15,213 bases of DNA. Source: 66-474 sp039923855 (GTDB lineage Bacteria > Pseudomonadota > Gammaproteobacteria > Xanthomonadales > Rhodanobacteraceae). This document shows positions 1 to 7,205 of this stretch, one piece after another. The stretch covers positions 1 to 15,213 of the forward strand of contig JBDTBW010000083.1 of NCBI GenBank assembly GCA_039923855.1, in the 5' to 3' direction. Position 1 is the stretch's first letter. Each line of letters opens with the position of its first letter. The position numbers and the translations under genes were made by a program. Under the pieces are notes generated by a model. It was not told where the DNA came from. It worked only from the letters and a program-made list of their open reading frames with translations, and ran no database searches.

Positions 1-54
1 CTGCTGTATGGCCAACCGCATGACTTCGGCATCTTCGATTTGCAGCTTGCGCAT
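1..54 (-). CDS. N-terminal fragment of an unidentified gene, possibly IS630-type transposase / HTH protein
   Basis: An ATG at 54-52 is preceded by a purine-rich ribosome binding site (GGGAGAAGG, three bases before the start). The frame stays open to the window edge and gives 18 residues, MRKLQIEDAEVMRLAIQQ. The peptide is acidic/basic and helical in character. From memory, its wording resembles the start of helix-turn-helix / IS630-family transposase-like proteins common in Xanthomonadales, but 18 residues cannot establish a family. It does not look like the start of a KorB subunit, which would be the expected neighbour downstream of korA. The intergenic stretch 55-241 between it and korA becomes AT-richer near the start codon. 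I see no inverted-repeat end of an insertion sequence that I can place with confidence there. Confidence 0.45.
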   Translation of the reverse strand, partial: MRKLQIEDAEVMRLAIQQ

Positions 55-241
55 GGCCCTTCTCCCACTGGGAAAGACGATGCGACCATATCACACCAAT
101 CATGCGTTATTTATGTCGCTATGTTTAAGTCGCGTTCCATTTCAACTTCGCACCCACAATTAAGGGCAAAGAGTCGCGCGGCCCGCGCTGCGGCCTTGAA
201 TGTAGCGCAATGGAAAACAGCCAATTCTTCAGCATTCTCCA

Positions 242-2083
242 TCACGCCACTTTGTCACTGCGCAACGGCGTCACTTCGCTGGCACGCATCCGCTCGCCGA
301 TTGCACCTGAAATAAACCGCGCGGTGATGGGTGTACCGTCGTAATGCAGCACCGGGATCAACCGCGCCGGATCGATGCCGAATTGTTCGACCAGCAGCGT
401 GCGCAACTGCGCGTCACGGTTTTGTTCCACCACGAATACCGAATCGTGCGCCTCGATGAATTCCCGCGCCGAATCGGCGAACGGATAACCGCGCAACCGC
501 AGCGCATCCATATGCAAACCATCGTCTTCCAGTATCGTGATTGCTTCGGCCATCGCAGGCGAGGTCGACCCGAAATAGATCGCCCCATGGCGTGATGACT
601 TCGCGGCTTTGTGAAAAACAGGCTGCGGCAACAGCGATTTCGCCGTCTCGAACTTCTTTTGCAACCGACGCATGTTCTCGACGTAATCCTCGCCCTTCTC
701 CGAATATTTCGCGTCGGCGTTCTTGCTGGTGCCACGCGTGAAATAACTGCCGCGCACGGCATGCGTGCCGGGCCAGGTGCGATACGGGATGCCGTCGCCG
801 TCCACGTCGCGATATCGGCCAAACGGCACGCCAGCTTCCAGTTGTTCGGCGGTCAACACCTTGCCGCGGTCGTAATGGCGCGCATCGTCCCATTCGAACG
901 GCGCGCACAGGCGATGGTTCATGCCGATGTCCAGATCGCTCATCAGGAACACCGGCGTCTGCAGGCGATCGGCGAGATCGAGCGCGGCGGCGGCGAACTC
1001 GAAGCACTCGCGCGGATCTTCCGGAAACAGCAGCACGTGGTTGGTGTCGCCGTGAGAGGCGTGCGCACAAGCCAGCACGTCGGATTGCTGGGTGCGCGTC
1101 GGCATACCGGTCGAAGGGCCGCCGCGTTGCACGTCCACGATCGTCACCGGAATCTCGGCGAAATAAGCGAGGCCAATGAATTCGTTCATCAGTGAAATGC
1201 CGGGACCGGAAGTCGAAGTGAACGCACGCGCGCCGTTCCAGCCCGCGCCGGTCACGATCCCGATCGAGGCGATCTCGTCCTCGGCTTGCACGATCGCGTA
1301 GCGATGCAGTTTCGTTTCCGGATCGACGCGTAATTTGGCGCAATATTTCTGGAAAGCTTCCGCCAGCGACGACGACGGCGTGATCGGGTACCACGCGCAC
1401 ACCGTCGCGCCGCCGTAAACCATGCCGAGCGCGGCGGCGGCATTGCCCTCGACAAAGATGCGATCCCCCACCGCATCGCGGCGCTCGACGCGTATTCCGA
1501 GCGGATGTTCAAGATTCTGCGTAACGTACTCGCGACCCAGGTCGAGCGCGTGGATATTCGGCTGCAACAGGTTTTCCTTGCCCTTGTACTGCTCGCCGAT
1601 CAGCTTGACGATCACCTCGCGCTCGATGCCGAGCAGCACCGAAAGCGCCCCGACGTACATGATGTTCTTGAACAACTGGCGCTGACGCATGTCGTCGTAA
1701 GTAGCATTGCAGATGTCGGTCAGCGGCACGCCGATCGCATGCACGTCGTCGCGGAACTTCGATCTTTGCATCGGCTTGCTGTTGTCGTAAAGCAGATAAC
1801 CGCCCGGCTCGATCTCGGCGATGTCGGTGTCCCAGGTTTGCGGGTTAATCGCCACCGCGAGATCGACGCCGCCGCGCCGCCCCAGCCAGCAGCGCTCGTT
1901 GACGCGCACCTCGTACCAGGTCGGCAAGCCCTGGATGTTGGACGGAAAGATATTGCGCGGGCTGACGGGGACGCCCATCCGCAGAATCGCTTTCGCGAAC
2001 AGTTCGTTGGCCGACGCGGAACCCGAGCCGTTGACGTTGGCGAACTTGACGACGAAGTCGTTGGTGGCAATGAGCGGGGTCAT
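242..2083 (-). CDS. korA: 2-oxoglutarate:acceptor oxidoreductase, fused gamma-alpha subunit
   Basis: 613 residues. This is the gamma-alpha subunit of a 2-oxoacid:ferredoxin oxidoreductase, which with a TPP-binding beta subunit (KorB) oxidatively decarboxylates 2-oxoglutarate to succinyl-CoA and passes electrons to Fe-S carriers; expected to be cytoplasmic. Residues 1-190 form the gamma domain (GSGSASANELFAKAILRMG near the start). The alpha pyrimidine-binding domain follows, with YPITPSS at 232-238, TSTSGPG near 289-295 and RGGPSTGMPT at 320-329, then a transketolase C-terminal-like region. I chose the ATG at 2083. The frame opens 39 bases earlier with a GTG at 2122, but those codons lie inside a palindromic repeat. 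No convincing Shine-Dalgarno precedes 2083. korC lies 169 bp upstream. The 2-oxoglutarate specificity is inferred from the fused architecture and the KorC partner; another 2-oxoacid is possible. KorB is not visible. Confidence 0.88.
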   Translation of the reverse strand: MTPLIATNDFVVKFANVNGSGSASANELFAKAILRMGVPVSPRNIFPSNIQGLPTWYEVRVNERCWLGRRGGVDLAVAINPQTWDTDIAEIEPGGYLLYDNSKPMQRSKFRDDVHAIGVPLTDICNATYDDMRQRQLFKNIMYVGALSVLLGIEREVIVKLIGEQYKGKENLLQPNIHALDLGREYVTQNLEHPLGIRVERRDAVGDRIFVEGNAAAALGMVYGGATVCAWYPITPSSSLAEAFQKYCAKLRVDPETKLHRYAIVQAEDEIASIGIVTGAGWNGARAFTSTSGPGISLMNEFIGLAYFAEIPVTIVDVQRGGPSTGMPTRTQQSDVLACAHASHGDTNHVLLFPEDPRECFEFAAAALDLADRLQTPVFLMSDLDIGMNHRLCAPFEWDDARHYDRGKVLTAEQLEAGVPFGRYRDVDGDGIPYRTWPGTHAVRGSYFTRGTSKNADAKYSEKGEDYVENMRRLQKKFETAKSLLPQPVFHKAAKSSRHGAIYFGSTSPAMAEAITILEDDGLHMDALRLRGYPFADSAREFIEAHDSVFVVEQNRDAQLRTLLVEQFGIDPARLIPVLHYDGTPITARFISGAIGERMRASEVTPLRSDKVA

Positions 2084-2110
2084 GCGGCGCGCGCCGATGC
2101 AATTGAAAAG

Positions 2111-2223
2111 CCCCTCTCCCACCGGGAGAGGGGTTGGGGTGAGGGTTCGGTAATCATGTAACGTTTCACTGTGCCCGGACCCTCACCCGGCGCTACGCGC
2201 CACCCTCTCCCAAAGGGAGAGGG
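2111..2223. repeat. Pair of inverted palindromic elements between korC and korA
   Basis: Two hairpins face each other. The first is CCCCTCTCCC-ACC-GGGAGAGGGG (2111-2133, 10-bp stem). The second is CCCTCTCCC-AAA-GGGAGAGGG (2203-2223, 9-bp stem). Inside them, 2137-2150 (GGGTGAGGGTTCGG) and 2175-2188 (CCGGACCCTCACCC) are reverse complements at 13 of 14 positions, and a small GGCGC-TAC-GCGCC stem sits at 2189-2201. The whole is therefore two copies of one unit in inverted orientation, like a BIME made of REP units. Similar CCCTCTCCC/GGGTGAGGG units are common between genes in proteobacterial genomes. The unit fills most of the 169-bp korC-korA gap and spills into the upstream in-frame extension of korA. 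Confidence 0.9.
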
Positions 2224-2252
2224 ATTTGCGTCATGGCATCGTGGTGGCGTCG

Positions 2253-4118
2253 TCACGCCGCCTCCTTGTGCTTGCCGCAACCGCCATCGCTCGCGCCCGC
2301 ATACGTTTCCAGCAGCAGGAATTTGCGCATGTCCCACGCGCCGGTCGGGCAGCGTTCCGCGCACAGACCGCAATGCAGACAGACGTCCTCGTCCTTGACC
2401 ATCACGCGGCCTGTTTTCAGCGCGTCCGACACATACAAATCCTGTTGTGTGTTCGACGCCGGCGCGGACAAATGTGTTCGAAGTTCGGCTTCGTCGCCAT
2501 TGGCGGTGAAGCTGATGCAATCCATCGGACAGATGTCGACACAGGCGTCGCATTCGATGCACACGTTCTCGGTGAATACCGTTTGCACGTCGCAATTCAG
2601 ACAGCGCTGGGTTTCCTTCCATGCGGTTTCGGCGTCGAAGCCAAGTTCGACTTCCTGATGGATATTGTTGAGCGTTTTTTCCTTCGGCGCCCATGGCACG
2701 ATGAATCGTTCGTCATTGGAAATGGCGTTGTCGTAGGTCCATTCGTGGATGCCCATCTTCTGCGAGACCAGATTCACCAGCGGCGAAGGCCGTGCGTGCA
2801 CGTCTTCTCCATGCAGCATTTGGTGGATCGAAATCGCCGCCTGATGTCCGTGCTCGACCGCCCAGATGATGTTCTTCGGGCCGAACGCTGCGTCGCCGCC
2901 GAAAAAAACCTTGGACAAACTCGACTGCATCGTGGTCTTGTCGAGTTTGGGCATCCCCCACTCGTCGAAGTCTAGCCCCAAGTCGCGCTCGATCCACGGG
3001 AACGCGTTTTCCTGCCCGACAGCGATCAGCACTTCTTCGCACTCGATCGTTTGATCCGGTTCGCCGGTGGGCACCAGCTTGCGCTTGCCGCGCGCATCGG
3101 TTTCGGCGCGGGTTTTCTCGAACACCATGCCGGTCAACTTGCCGCCTTCGTGCAGGAATGCCTTGGGGTTCAGCCAGTTCAGTATCTCCACGCCTTCATG
3201 CAGCGCGTCTTCCTTTTCCCACGGCGAGGCTTTCATCTCCTCGAAACCTGAACGCACGATCACCTTGACGTCGTCCCCGCCCAAGCGGCGCGCGCTGCGG
3301 CAGCAATCCATCGCGGTGTTGCCGCCGCCCAGCACGATCACGCGCTTGCCGACCTTGTCGACATGGCCGAAATACACCGACGCCAGCCAGTCGATGCCGA
3401 CGTGGATCTTCTGGGCGGCTTCGTTGCGGCCCGGCAAATCGAGATCGCGTCCGCGCGGCGCGCCGCAGCCGACAAAGATCGCGTCGAAGTTTTCATCGAG
3501 TAATGCGCGCAGCGAATCGATCTCGCGACCACCGACGAACTCGACGCCGAGATCGAGGATGTAACCGGTTTCTTCGTCGATCACCGCTTCCGGCAATCGA
3601 AATCTCGGAACTTGCGTGCGCATGAAGCCGCCGGCCTTCTGATCGGCTTCGAGAATCGTGATGCGATACCCCAGCGGCGCCAGATCGCGCGAGAGGGTGA
3701 GCGTGGCCGGGCCCGCGCCGATACATGCAATATGAAAACGTTCAGCGCCGGGAATTCGCGCGGGCAAGCGTGCACGCAAGTGTTGCGCGATGTCCGCGCT
3801 TTTGTTGTCGGCGCAGACGCGCTTCAACCGGCAGATCGCGACGGGTTCAGGCTTCTCGCCGTTGTTCTCCTCGACCCGGCCGCGCCGACAAGCCGGTTCG
3901 CAAGGTCGGTCGCAGGTGCGCCCGAGAATTCCAGGGAAAACGTTGGAATCCCAGTTGACAAGATACGCGTCGTCGTAACGGCCGGCCGCGATCAGGCGAA
4001 TGTACTCCGGCACCGGCGTATGCGCCGGGCACGCCCACTGGCAGTCGACCACTTTATGGAAGTAGTCCGGATTGCGGATATCGGTGGGTTGCACGGCAAC
4101 CTCCAGCTCCGGTGACAT
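2253..4118 (-). CDS. korC: KorC-like FAD/NAD(P)H oxidoreductase with ferredoxin domains
   Basis: 621 residues. GltD-type flavoprotein expected to move electrons between the Kor Fe-S centres and NADP, as in the 2-oxoglutarate:NADP oxidoreductase of Azoarcus/Thauera. The N-terminus has the GltD-like cysteine cluster (C26, C30, C69, C73, C77). FAD binding is shown by GAGPA at 134-138 and GGDAAFGPKN at 407-416. NADPH binding is shown by VLGGGNTAMDCCRSARR starting at 262. A CLNC pair lies at 506-509. Two complete 4Fe-4S motifs follow: CIECDACVDICP (C520, C523, C526, C530) and CLHCGLCAERCP (C580, C583, C586, C590). I prefer the ATG at 4118; an in-frame TTG at 4139 would add seven residues, and neither has a strong Shine-Dalgarno. 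The gene starts 30 bp after the small membrane protein gene and precedes korA. It could also be annotated glutamate synthase small subunit-like, but no gltB is present. Confidence 0.85.
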   Translation of the reverse strand: MSPELEVAVQPTDIRNPDYFHKVVDCQWACPAHTPVPEYIRLIAAGRYDDAYLVNWDSNVFPGILGRTCDRPCEPACRRGRVEENNGEKPEPVAICRLKRVCADNKSADIAQHLRARLPARIPGAERFHIACIGAGPATLTLSRDLAPLGYRITILEADQKAGGFMRTQVPRFRLPEAVIDEETGYILDLGVEFVGGREIDSLRALLDENFDAIFVGCGAPRGRDLDLPGRNEAAQKIHVGIDWLASVYFGHVDKVGKRVIVLGGGNTAMDCCRSARRLGGDDVKVIVRSGFEEMKASPWEKEDALHEGVEILNWLNPKAFLHEGGKLTGMVFEKTRAETDARGKRKLVPTGEPDQTIECEEVLIAVGQENAFPWIERDLGLDFDEWGMPKLDKTTMQSSLSKVFFGGDAAFGPKNIIWAVEHGHQAAISIHQMLHGEDVHARPSPLVNLVSQKMGIHEWTYDNAISNDERFIVPWAPKEKTLNNIHQEVELGFDAETAWKETQRCLNCDVQTVFTENVCIECDACVDICPMDCISFTANGDEAELRTHLSAPASNTQQDLYVSDALKTGRVMVKDEDVCLHCGLCAERCPTGAWDMRKFLLLETYAGASDGGCGKHKEAA

Positions 4119-4148
4119 TGCGAATGTAACGGTAGGCAAGAGCCGAGC

Positions 4149-4436
4149 TTAGCGAACTTTCGGCGGAAAAAACCACTCAAGTATTCTTGTGATGACGTAG
4201 CCGATCAGGAACCACCAGAGAGTGCCGAAAATGACGAACTCAGGAATCATGATTGCATCCGGATTCGCAGAATCCGCAAATGCCATTGAAATGGGGTAGT
4301 CAACCAACAAGATGGGAACGATTCCCCAGTTCGATGCTGGATACAGAAAAATGAAAACAACTGCGCAGATGAACAAATGCACTATCGCAAATAGCCAAGG
4401 TCCTGCGCGATTGGGGGCAAGGAGTCTCACGCGCAT
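4149..4436 (-). CDS. Small two-helix membrane protein of unknown function
   Basis: 95 residues from the ATG at 4436, which has CGAGG about ten bases upstream. A longer reading from 4529 would begin inside or before the pnp terminator and is unlikely. Residues 13-33 (AFVHLFICAVVFIFLY-like stretch) and 66-88 (FVIFGTLWWFLIGYVITRIL) are probable transmembrane helices, with a weaker hydrophobic stretch at 38-50 and a short basic C-terminal tail (PPKVR). I recognise no family. Base composition is lower than in its neighbours: 4261-4320 is 29/60 and 4321-4380 is 25/60 G+C, against about 70 percent in nusA. This fits a gene acquired between pnp and korC. It ends 30 bp before korC, so the two may share a transcript, but nothing links them functionally. 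Confidence 0.6.
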   Translation of the reverse strand: MRVRLLAPNRAGPWLFAIVHLFICAVVFIFLYPASNWGIVPILLVDYPISMAFADSANPDAIMIPEFVIFGTLWWFLIGYVITRILEWFFPPKVR

Positions 4437-4488
4437 GGCGATGAAACCTCGTTGATAGGCGACGACAGCGTAACCCAAACAACAACGA

Positions 4489-4512
4489 AAGACGGGCCTT
4501 ACGGCCCGTCTT
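4489..4512 (-). terminator. Intrinsic terminator after pnp
   Basis: On the minus strand, AAGACGGGCC-GTAA-GGCCCGTCTT forms a 10-bp stem with a four-base loop, followed by TCGTTGTTGTTT, a T-rich tail. It lies 70 bp beyond the pnp stop and before the small membrane protein gene, so it should close the rpsO-pnp transcript. The plus-strand reading has a poorer tail (CTATC). Confidence 0.85.
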
Positions 4513-4546
4513 CTATCATCCCTGCACATGAAGCAAAAGGCACTGG

Positions 4547-4566
4547 ATTCCCGCTTTCGCGGGAAT
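4547..4566. repeat. ATTCCCGC palindrome (dRS3-like intergenic repeat)
   Basis: ATTCCCGC-TTTC-GCGGGAAT is a perfect 8-bp inverted repeat embedded in the sequence TGGATTCCCGCTTTCGCGGG. The same kind of unit, with ATTCCC/GGGAAT ends, is widespread in beta- and gammaproteobacterial intergenic regions (Neisseria dRS3 is the named example). Here it sits between the pnp stop codon and the pnp terminator, where the folded RNA could also act as a 3' stabiliser. Confidence 0.75.
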
Positions 4567-4582
4567 GACGTTGCGGAAATCC

Positions 4583-6700
4583 TTACGCCACCGTCGCGCC
4601 GGCGGCGGCTTCTTCCTCGGTCACGGCCTTCATCGACAGGCGGATGCGGCCTTGCTTGTCGACTTCCAAAACCTTGACCTTGACGATGTCACCTTCCTTG
4701 AGCTTGTCGGACACTTTCTCGACGCGCTCGTTGGATATCTGCGAGACGTGCACCAGGCCGTCCTTGCCAGGCAGGATGGTGACGAAGGCGCCGAAGTCCA
4801 TAAGTTTGGCGACCTTGCCCTCGTAGATGCGGCCGGGTTCCACGTCGGAGACGATCTGCTCGATGCGCTTCTTGGCCGCTTCCGCCGCTTCGCGGTTGAC
4901 CGAGGCGATCACGATGGTGCCGTCGTCGCTGATGTCTATCGTGGCGCCGGTTTCCTCGGTAATCGAGCGGATGGTGGTGCCGCCCTTGCCGATCACTTCG
5001 CGGATCTTGTCCGGATGGATCTTCATGGTCATCAGGCGCGGCGCGAACTCGCTCATCTCGGTGCGCGCGGCGCTGAGCGCCTTGGCCATCTCGCCGAGGA
5101 TGTGCAGACGCCCGCGTTTGGCCTGATCAAGCGCGGTATGCATGATCTGTTCGGTGATGCCATCGATCTTGATGTCCATCTGCAATGCGGACACGCCAGC
5201 TTCGGTGCCGGCCACCTTGAAATCCATGTCGCCCAGATGATCCTCGTCGCCGAGTATGTCGCTTAATACCACGAAGTCGTCGCCTTCCTTCACCAGGCCC
5301 ATCGCGATGCCGGCGACCGGCGCGGTCAGCGGCACGCCGGCGTCCATCATCGCCAGCGAGGAACCGCAAACGGAAGCCATCGACGAGGATCCGTTGGATT
5401 CGGTGATTTCGGAAACCACGCGCACCACATACGGGAACTGCTCCATCGACGGCTTGACCGCTTGCACGCCGCGGCGCGCAAGGCGTCCGTGGCCGATCTC
5501 GCGGCGCTTCGGGCCCATCATCCGCCCTGCTTCGCCCACCGAATACGGCGGAAAGTTGTAGTGGAACAGGAACGGATCCTTGGATTCGCCTTCCGGCGCG
5601 TCGATGATCTGCGAATCGCGCATGGTGCCGAGCGTGACCGTCACCAGCGCCTGGGTTTCGCCGCGGGTGAACAACGCCGAGCCATGGGTGCGCGGCAACA
5701 CGCCGACACGCGCGGTGATCGGGCGCACGGTATCGAGCGCGCGGCCGTCGATGCGCTGCTTGGTTTGCAGCACGCCGCTGCGCAAGGTTTGGTATTCGAT
5801 ATCGCCGAACGCGTTGCCGATGTCGGCGTCGGTCCACTTGTTGGCTTCGGCCTGGCTCGCGAGCGACGCCTTGACCTCGGACTTCAGCGCGGAAATCGCA
5901 TCGCGGCGTTCCAGTTTGTCCTTGACCGCGAAGCAGGCGTTGAAACGGTCGCCGATCGCGGCTTGCACCGCGTTGTGGAGCGCGTCGTTGCGCGCCGGCG
6001 TCTGCCACTTGAACGTCTTGCGGCCGGCTTCCGCGACCAGTTCATTGATCGCGGCAATCGCCTTCTGCATTTCGCGGTGGCCGAACATCACCGCGCCGAG
6101 CATCACGTCTTCGGAAAGGAGCTTCGCTTCCGACTCGACCATCAGCACCGCGTTGGCGGTACCGGCCACGACCAGATCCAACGCGGATTCCTTCAACTGG
6201 GTCTTGCCCGGATTCAACACGTATTGATTGTTGATGTAACCCACGCGCGCGGCGCCGATCGGGCCCTTGAACGGAAGACCGGCCAGCGTCAGCGCGGCGG
6301 AGGCGCCGAGCAGCGCGGGGATGTCGCCGTCCACGTCCGGATTCATCGAAACGACGGTGGCGATCACCTGCACCTCGTTCTTGAACTCCTCGGGGAACAA
6401 CGGACGCACCGGGCGGTCGATCAGGCGCGAGGTGAGGGTCTCCTTCTCGGTCGGCCGGCCTTCGCGCTTGAAGAAGCCGCCGGGGATGCGACCGGCGGAA
6501 TAGAATTTTTCCTGATAGTCGACAGTGAGCGGGAAGAAATCCTGCCCTTCGCGCGCTTTTTGCGCGGCGACCGCGGTGACCAGCACCACGGTGCCATCGA
6601 CGCTGACCAGCACCGCGCCGGATGCCTGCTTGGCGATCTCGCCGGTTTCGAGTGTGACCTGATGTTGGCCGTACTGGAATGTCTTGGTGATTTTTGCCAC
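4583..6700 (-). CDS. pnp: Polyribonucleotide nucleotidyltransferase (PNPase)
   Basis: 705 residues, the usual family length. This is the phosphorolytic 3'-5' exoribonuclease of RNA decay and a degradosome component, acting in the cytoplasm as a trimer. Two RNase PH domains flank an all-helical linker; the first carries GRIPGGFFKREGR and RLIDRPVRPLFP. The second carries the metal-binding signature D-HLGDM-D-F-K (equivalent to Asp486, Asp492 and Lys494 of the E. coli enzyme). A KH domain (GKGG at 571-574) and an S1 domain (about 621-692, DFGAFVTILPGKDGLVHVS) follow, then an acidic/alanine tail. I chose the GTG at 6700: it is preceded by GAGGAGA at eight bases and gives the conserved VAKITKTFQYG start. 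An upstream ATG at 6745 overlaps the rpsO stop region and lacks family similarity. The gene follows rpsO by 46 bp, so the two are likely cotranscribed. Confidence 0.98.
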   Translation of the reverse strand: MAKITKTFQYGQHQVTLETGEIAKQASGAVLVSVDGTVVLVTAVAAQKAREGQDFFPLTVDYQEKFYSAGRIPGGFFKREGRPTEKETLTSRLIDRPVRPLFPEEFKNEVQVIATVVSMNPDVDGDIPALLGASAALTLAGLPFKGPIGAARVGYINNQYVLNPGKTQLKESALDLVVAGTANAVLMVESEAKLLSEDVMLGAVMFGHREMQKAIAAINELVAEAGRKTFKWQTPARNDALHNAVQAAIGDRFNACFAVKDKLERRDAISALKSEVKASLASQAEANKWTDADIGNAFGDIEYQTLRSGVLQTKQRIDGRALDTVRPITARVGVLPRTHGSALFTRGETQALVTVTLGTMRDSQIIDAPEGESKDPFLFHYNFPPYSVGEAGRMMGPKRREIGHGRLARRGVQAVKPSMEQFPYVVRVVSEITESNGSSSMASVCGSSLAMMDAGVPLTAPVAGIAMGLVKEGDDFVVLSDILGDEDHLGDMDFKVAGTEAGVSALQMDIKIDGITEQIMHTALDQAKRGRLHILGEMAKALSAARTEMSEFAPRLMTMKIHPDKIREVIGKGGTTIRSITEETGATIDISDDGTIVIASVNREAAEAAKKRIEQIVSDVEPGRIYEGKVAKLMDFGAFVTILPGKDGLVHVSQISNERVEKVSDKLKEGDIVKVKVLEVDKQGRIRLSMKAVTEEEAAAGATVA

Positions 6701-6746
6701 GTTGCGATTCTCCTCGTGCGTGCGTCGTTGTTCGGGCGTTCTCAAA

Positions 6747-7016
6747 TTACCTACGCAAGCCGAGGCGGCCGATCAGGGTTTGATAGCGTTCGCTGTCGCT
6801 GCTCTTCAGATAATTGAGCAGGCGACGGCGTTGGTTGACCATCTTCAGCAGGCCGCGGCGCGAGTGATGATCCTGCTTGTGCGTGGCGAAATGCTGGGAC
6901 AGATGTTCGATGCGCGCGGAGAGCAGCGCGACCTGTACCTCCGGCGAGCCGGTGTCGGCCGGCGCGCGGCGGTAATCGGCGATGACCTTGCTGGTTTGTT
7001 CGGTGGAAAGCGACAT
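6747..7016 (-). CDS. rpsO: 30S ribosomal protein S15
   Basis: 89 residues including Met, exactly the family length. S15 binds the central domain of 16S rRNA early in 30S assembly. Family landmarks are DTGSPEVQVALL, the HKQDHHSRRGLL rRNA-binding segment and RRRLLNYLK near the C-terminus. The ATG at 7016 has GAGAAG a few bases upstream; the longer frame to 7064 adds only leader sequence. The gene stands between truB and pnp as in many gammaproteobacteria. It has its own promoter (7206-7235) and a 190-nt leader containing a terminator-like hairpin. In E. coli S15 represses its own translation through its leader; whether that holds here cannot be read from the sequence. Confidence 0.98.
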   Translation of the reverse strand: MSLSTEQTSKVIADYRRAPADTGSPEVQVALLSARIEHLSQHFATHKQDHHSRRGLLKMVNQRRRLLNYLKSSDSERYQTLIGRLGLRR

Positions 7017-7070
7017 GGTTTCTTCTCGTTCCTGGTGTCTGGCGCGAGGCTTGTGCAACGGCATTTACAT

Positions 7071-7127
7071 GCGTTAGTCCATGAACGCGAAGATCAAAAA
7101 GCAGCCGCCCATGGCTGCACTTTTCAA
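7071..7127. repeat. Two-hairpin repeat, copy A (rpsO leader)
   Basis: A 57-bp unit made of GCGTT-N8-AACGC (7071-7088), a spacer CGAAGATCAAAAA, and GCAGCC-GCCCAT-GGCTGC (7101-7118). Its right 49 bases (7079-7127) match 13494-13542 at 41 of 49 positions without gaps. It lies between the rpsO promoter and rpsO, in the same orientation relative to transcription as copy B ahead of rimP. Confidence 0.8.
7096..7118 (-). terminator. Terminator-like hairpin in the rpsO leader (possible attenuator)
   Basis: On the minus strand, GCAGCC-ATGGGC-GGCTGC forms a 6-bp GC-rich stem followed at once by TTTTTGATC. This is the layout of an intrinsic terminator. It is about 80 bp upstream of the rpsO start and about 90 bp downstream of the rpsO -10 box. 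It could either stop read-through from truB or attenuate the rpsO promoter. It is part of repeat copy A. Confidence 0.55.
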
Positions 7128-7205
7128 AAATGCGGTTGCACAAGCCGCCGCCGTGGTGGCTATCTTGGTGACTCGATTGCCCAAGCTGGCTTGGTCAAGC
7201 CGAAT

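Noticed and set aside
190..215. GCGCGG-G-CCGCGC dyad after korA as a terminator
   Set aside because: The loop is too tight and no T-tract follows on the minus strand.
111..242. 43-codon frame starting at an ATG that overlaps the korA stop (TGATG)
   Set aside because: The overlap suggests coupling, but there is no Shine-Dalgarno, the product has no recognisable feature, and it does not resemble the start of KorB.
2084..2122. Upstream GTG start for korA adding 13 residues
   Set aside because: These codons lie in the palindromic repeat, and the conserved gamma domain begins after the ATG at 2083.
4119..4139. Upstream TTG start for korC
   Set aside because: TTG without a clear Shine-Dalgarno. 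The ATG at 4118 is as well placed relative to the conserved region, though this is not certain.
5462..6817. 451-residue open frame on the plus strand opposite pnp
   Set aside because: Antisense shadow of pnp and the start of the rpsO-pnp gap; no ribosome binding site or recognisable motif.
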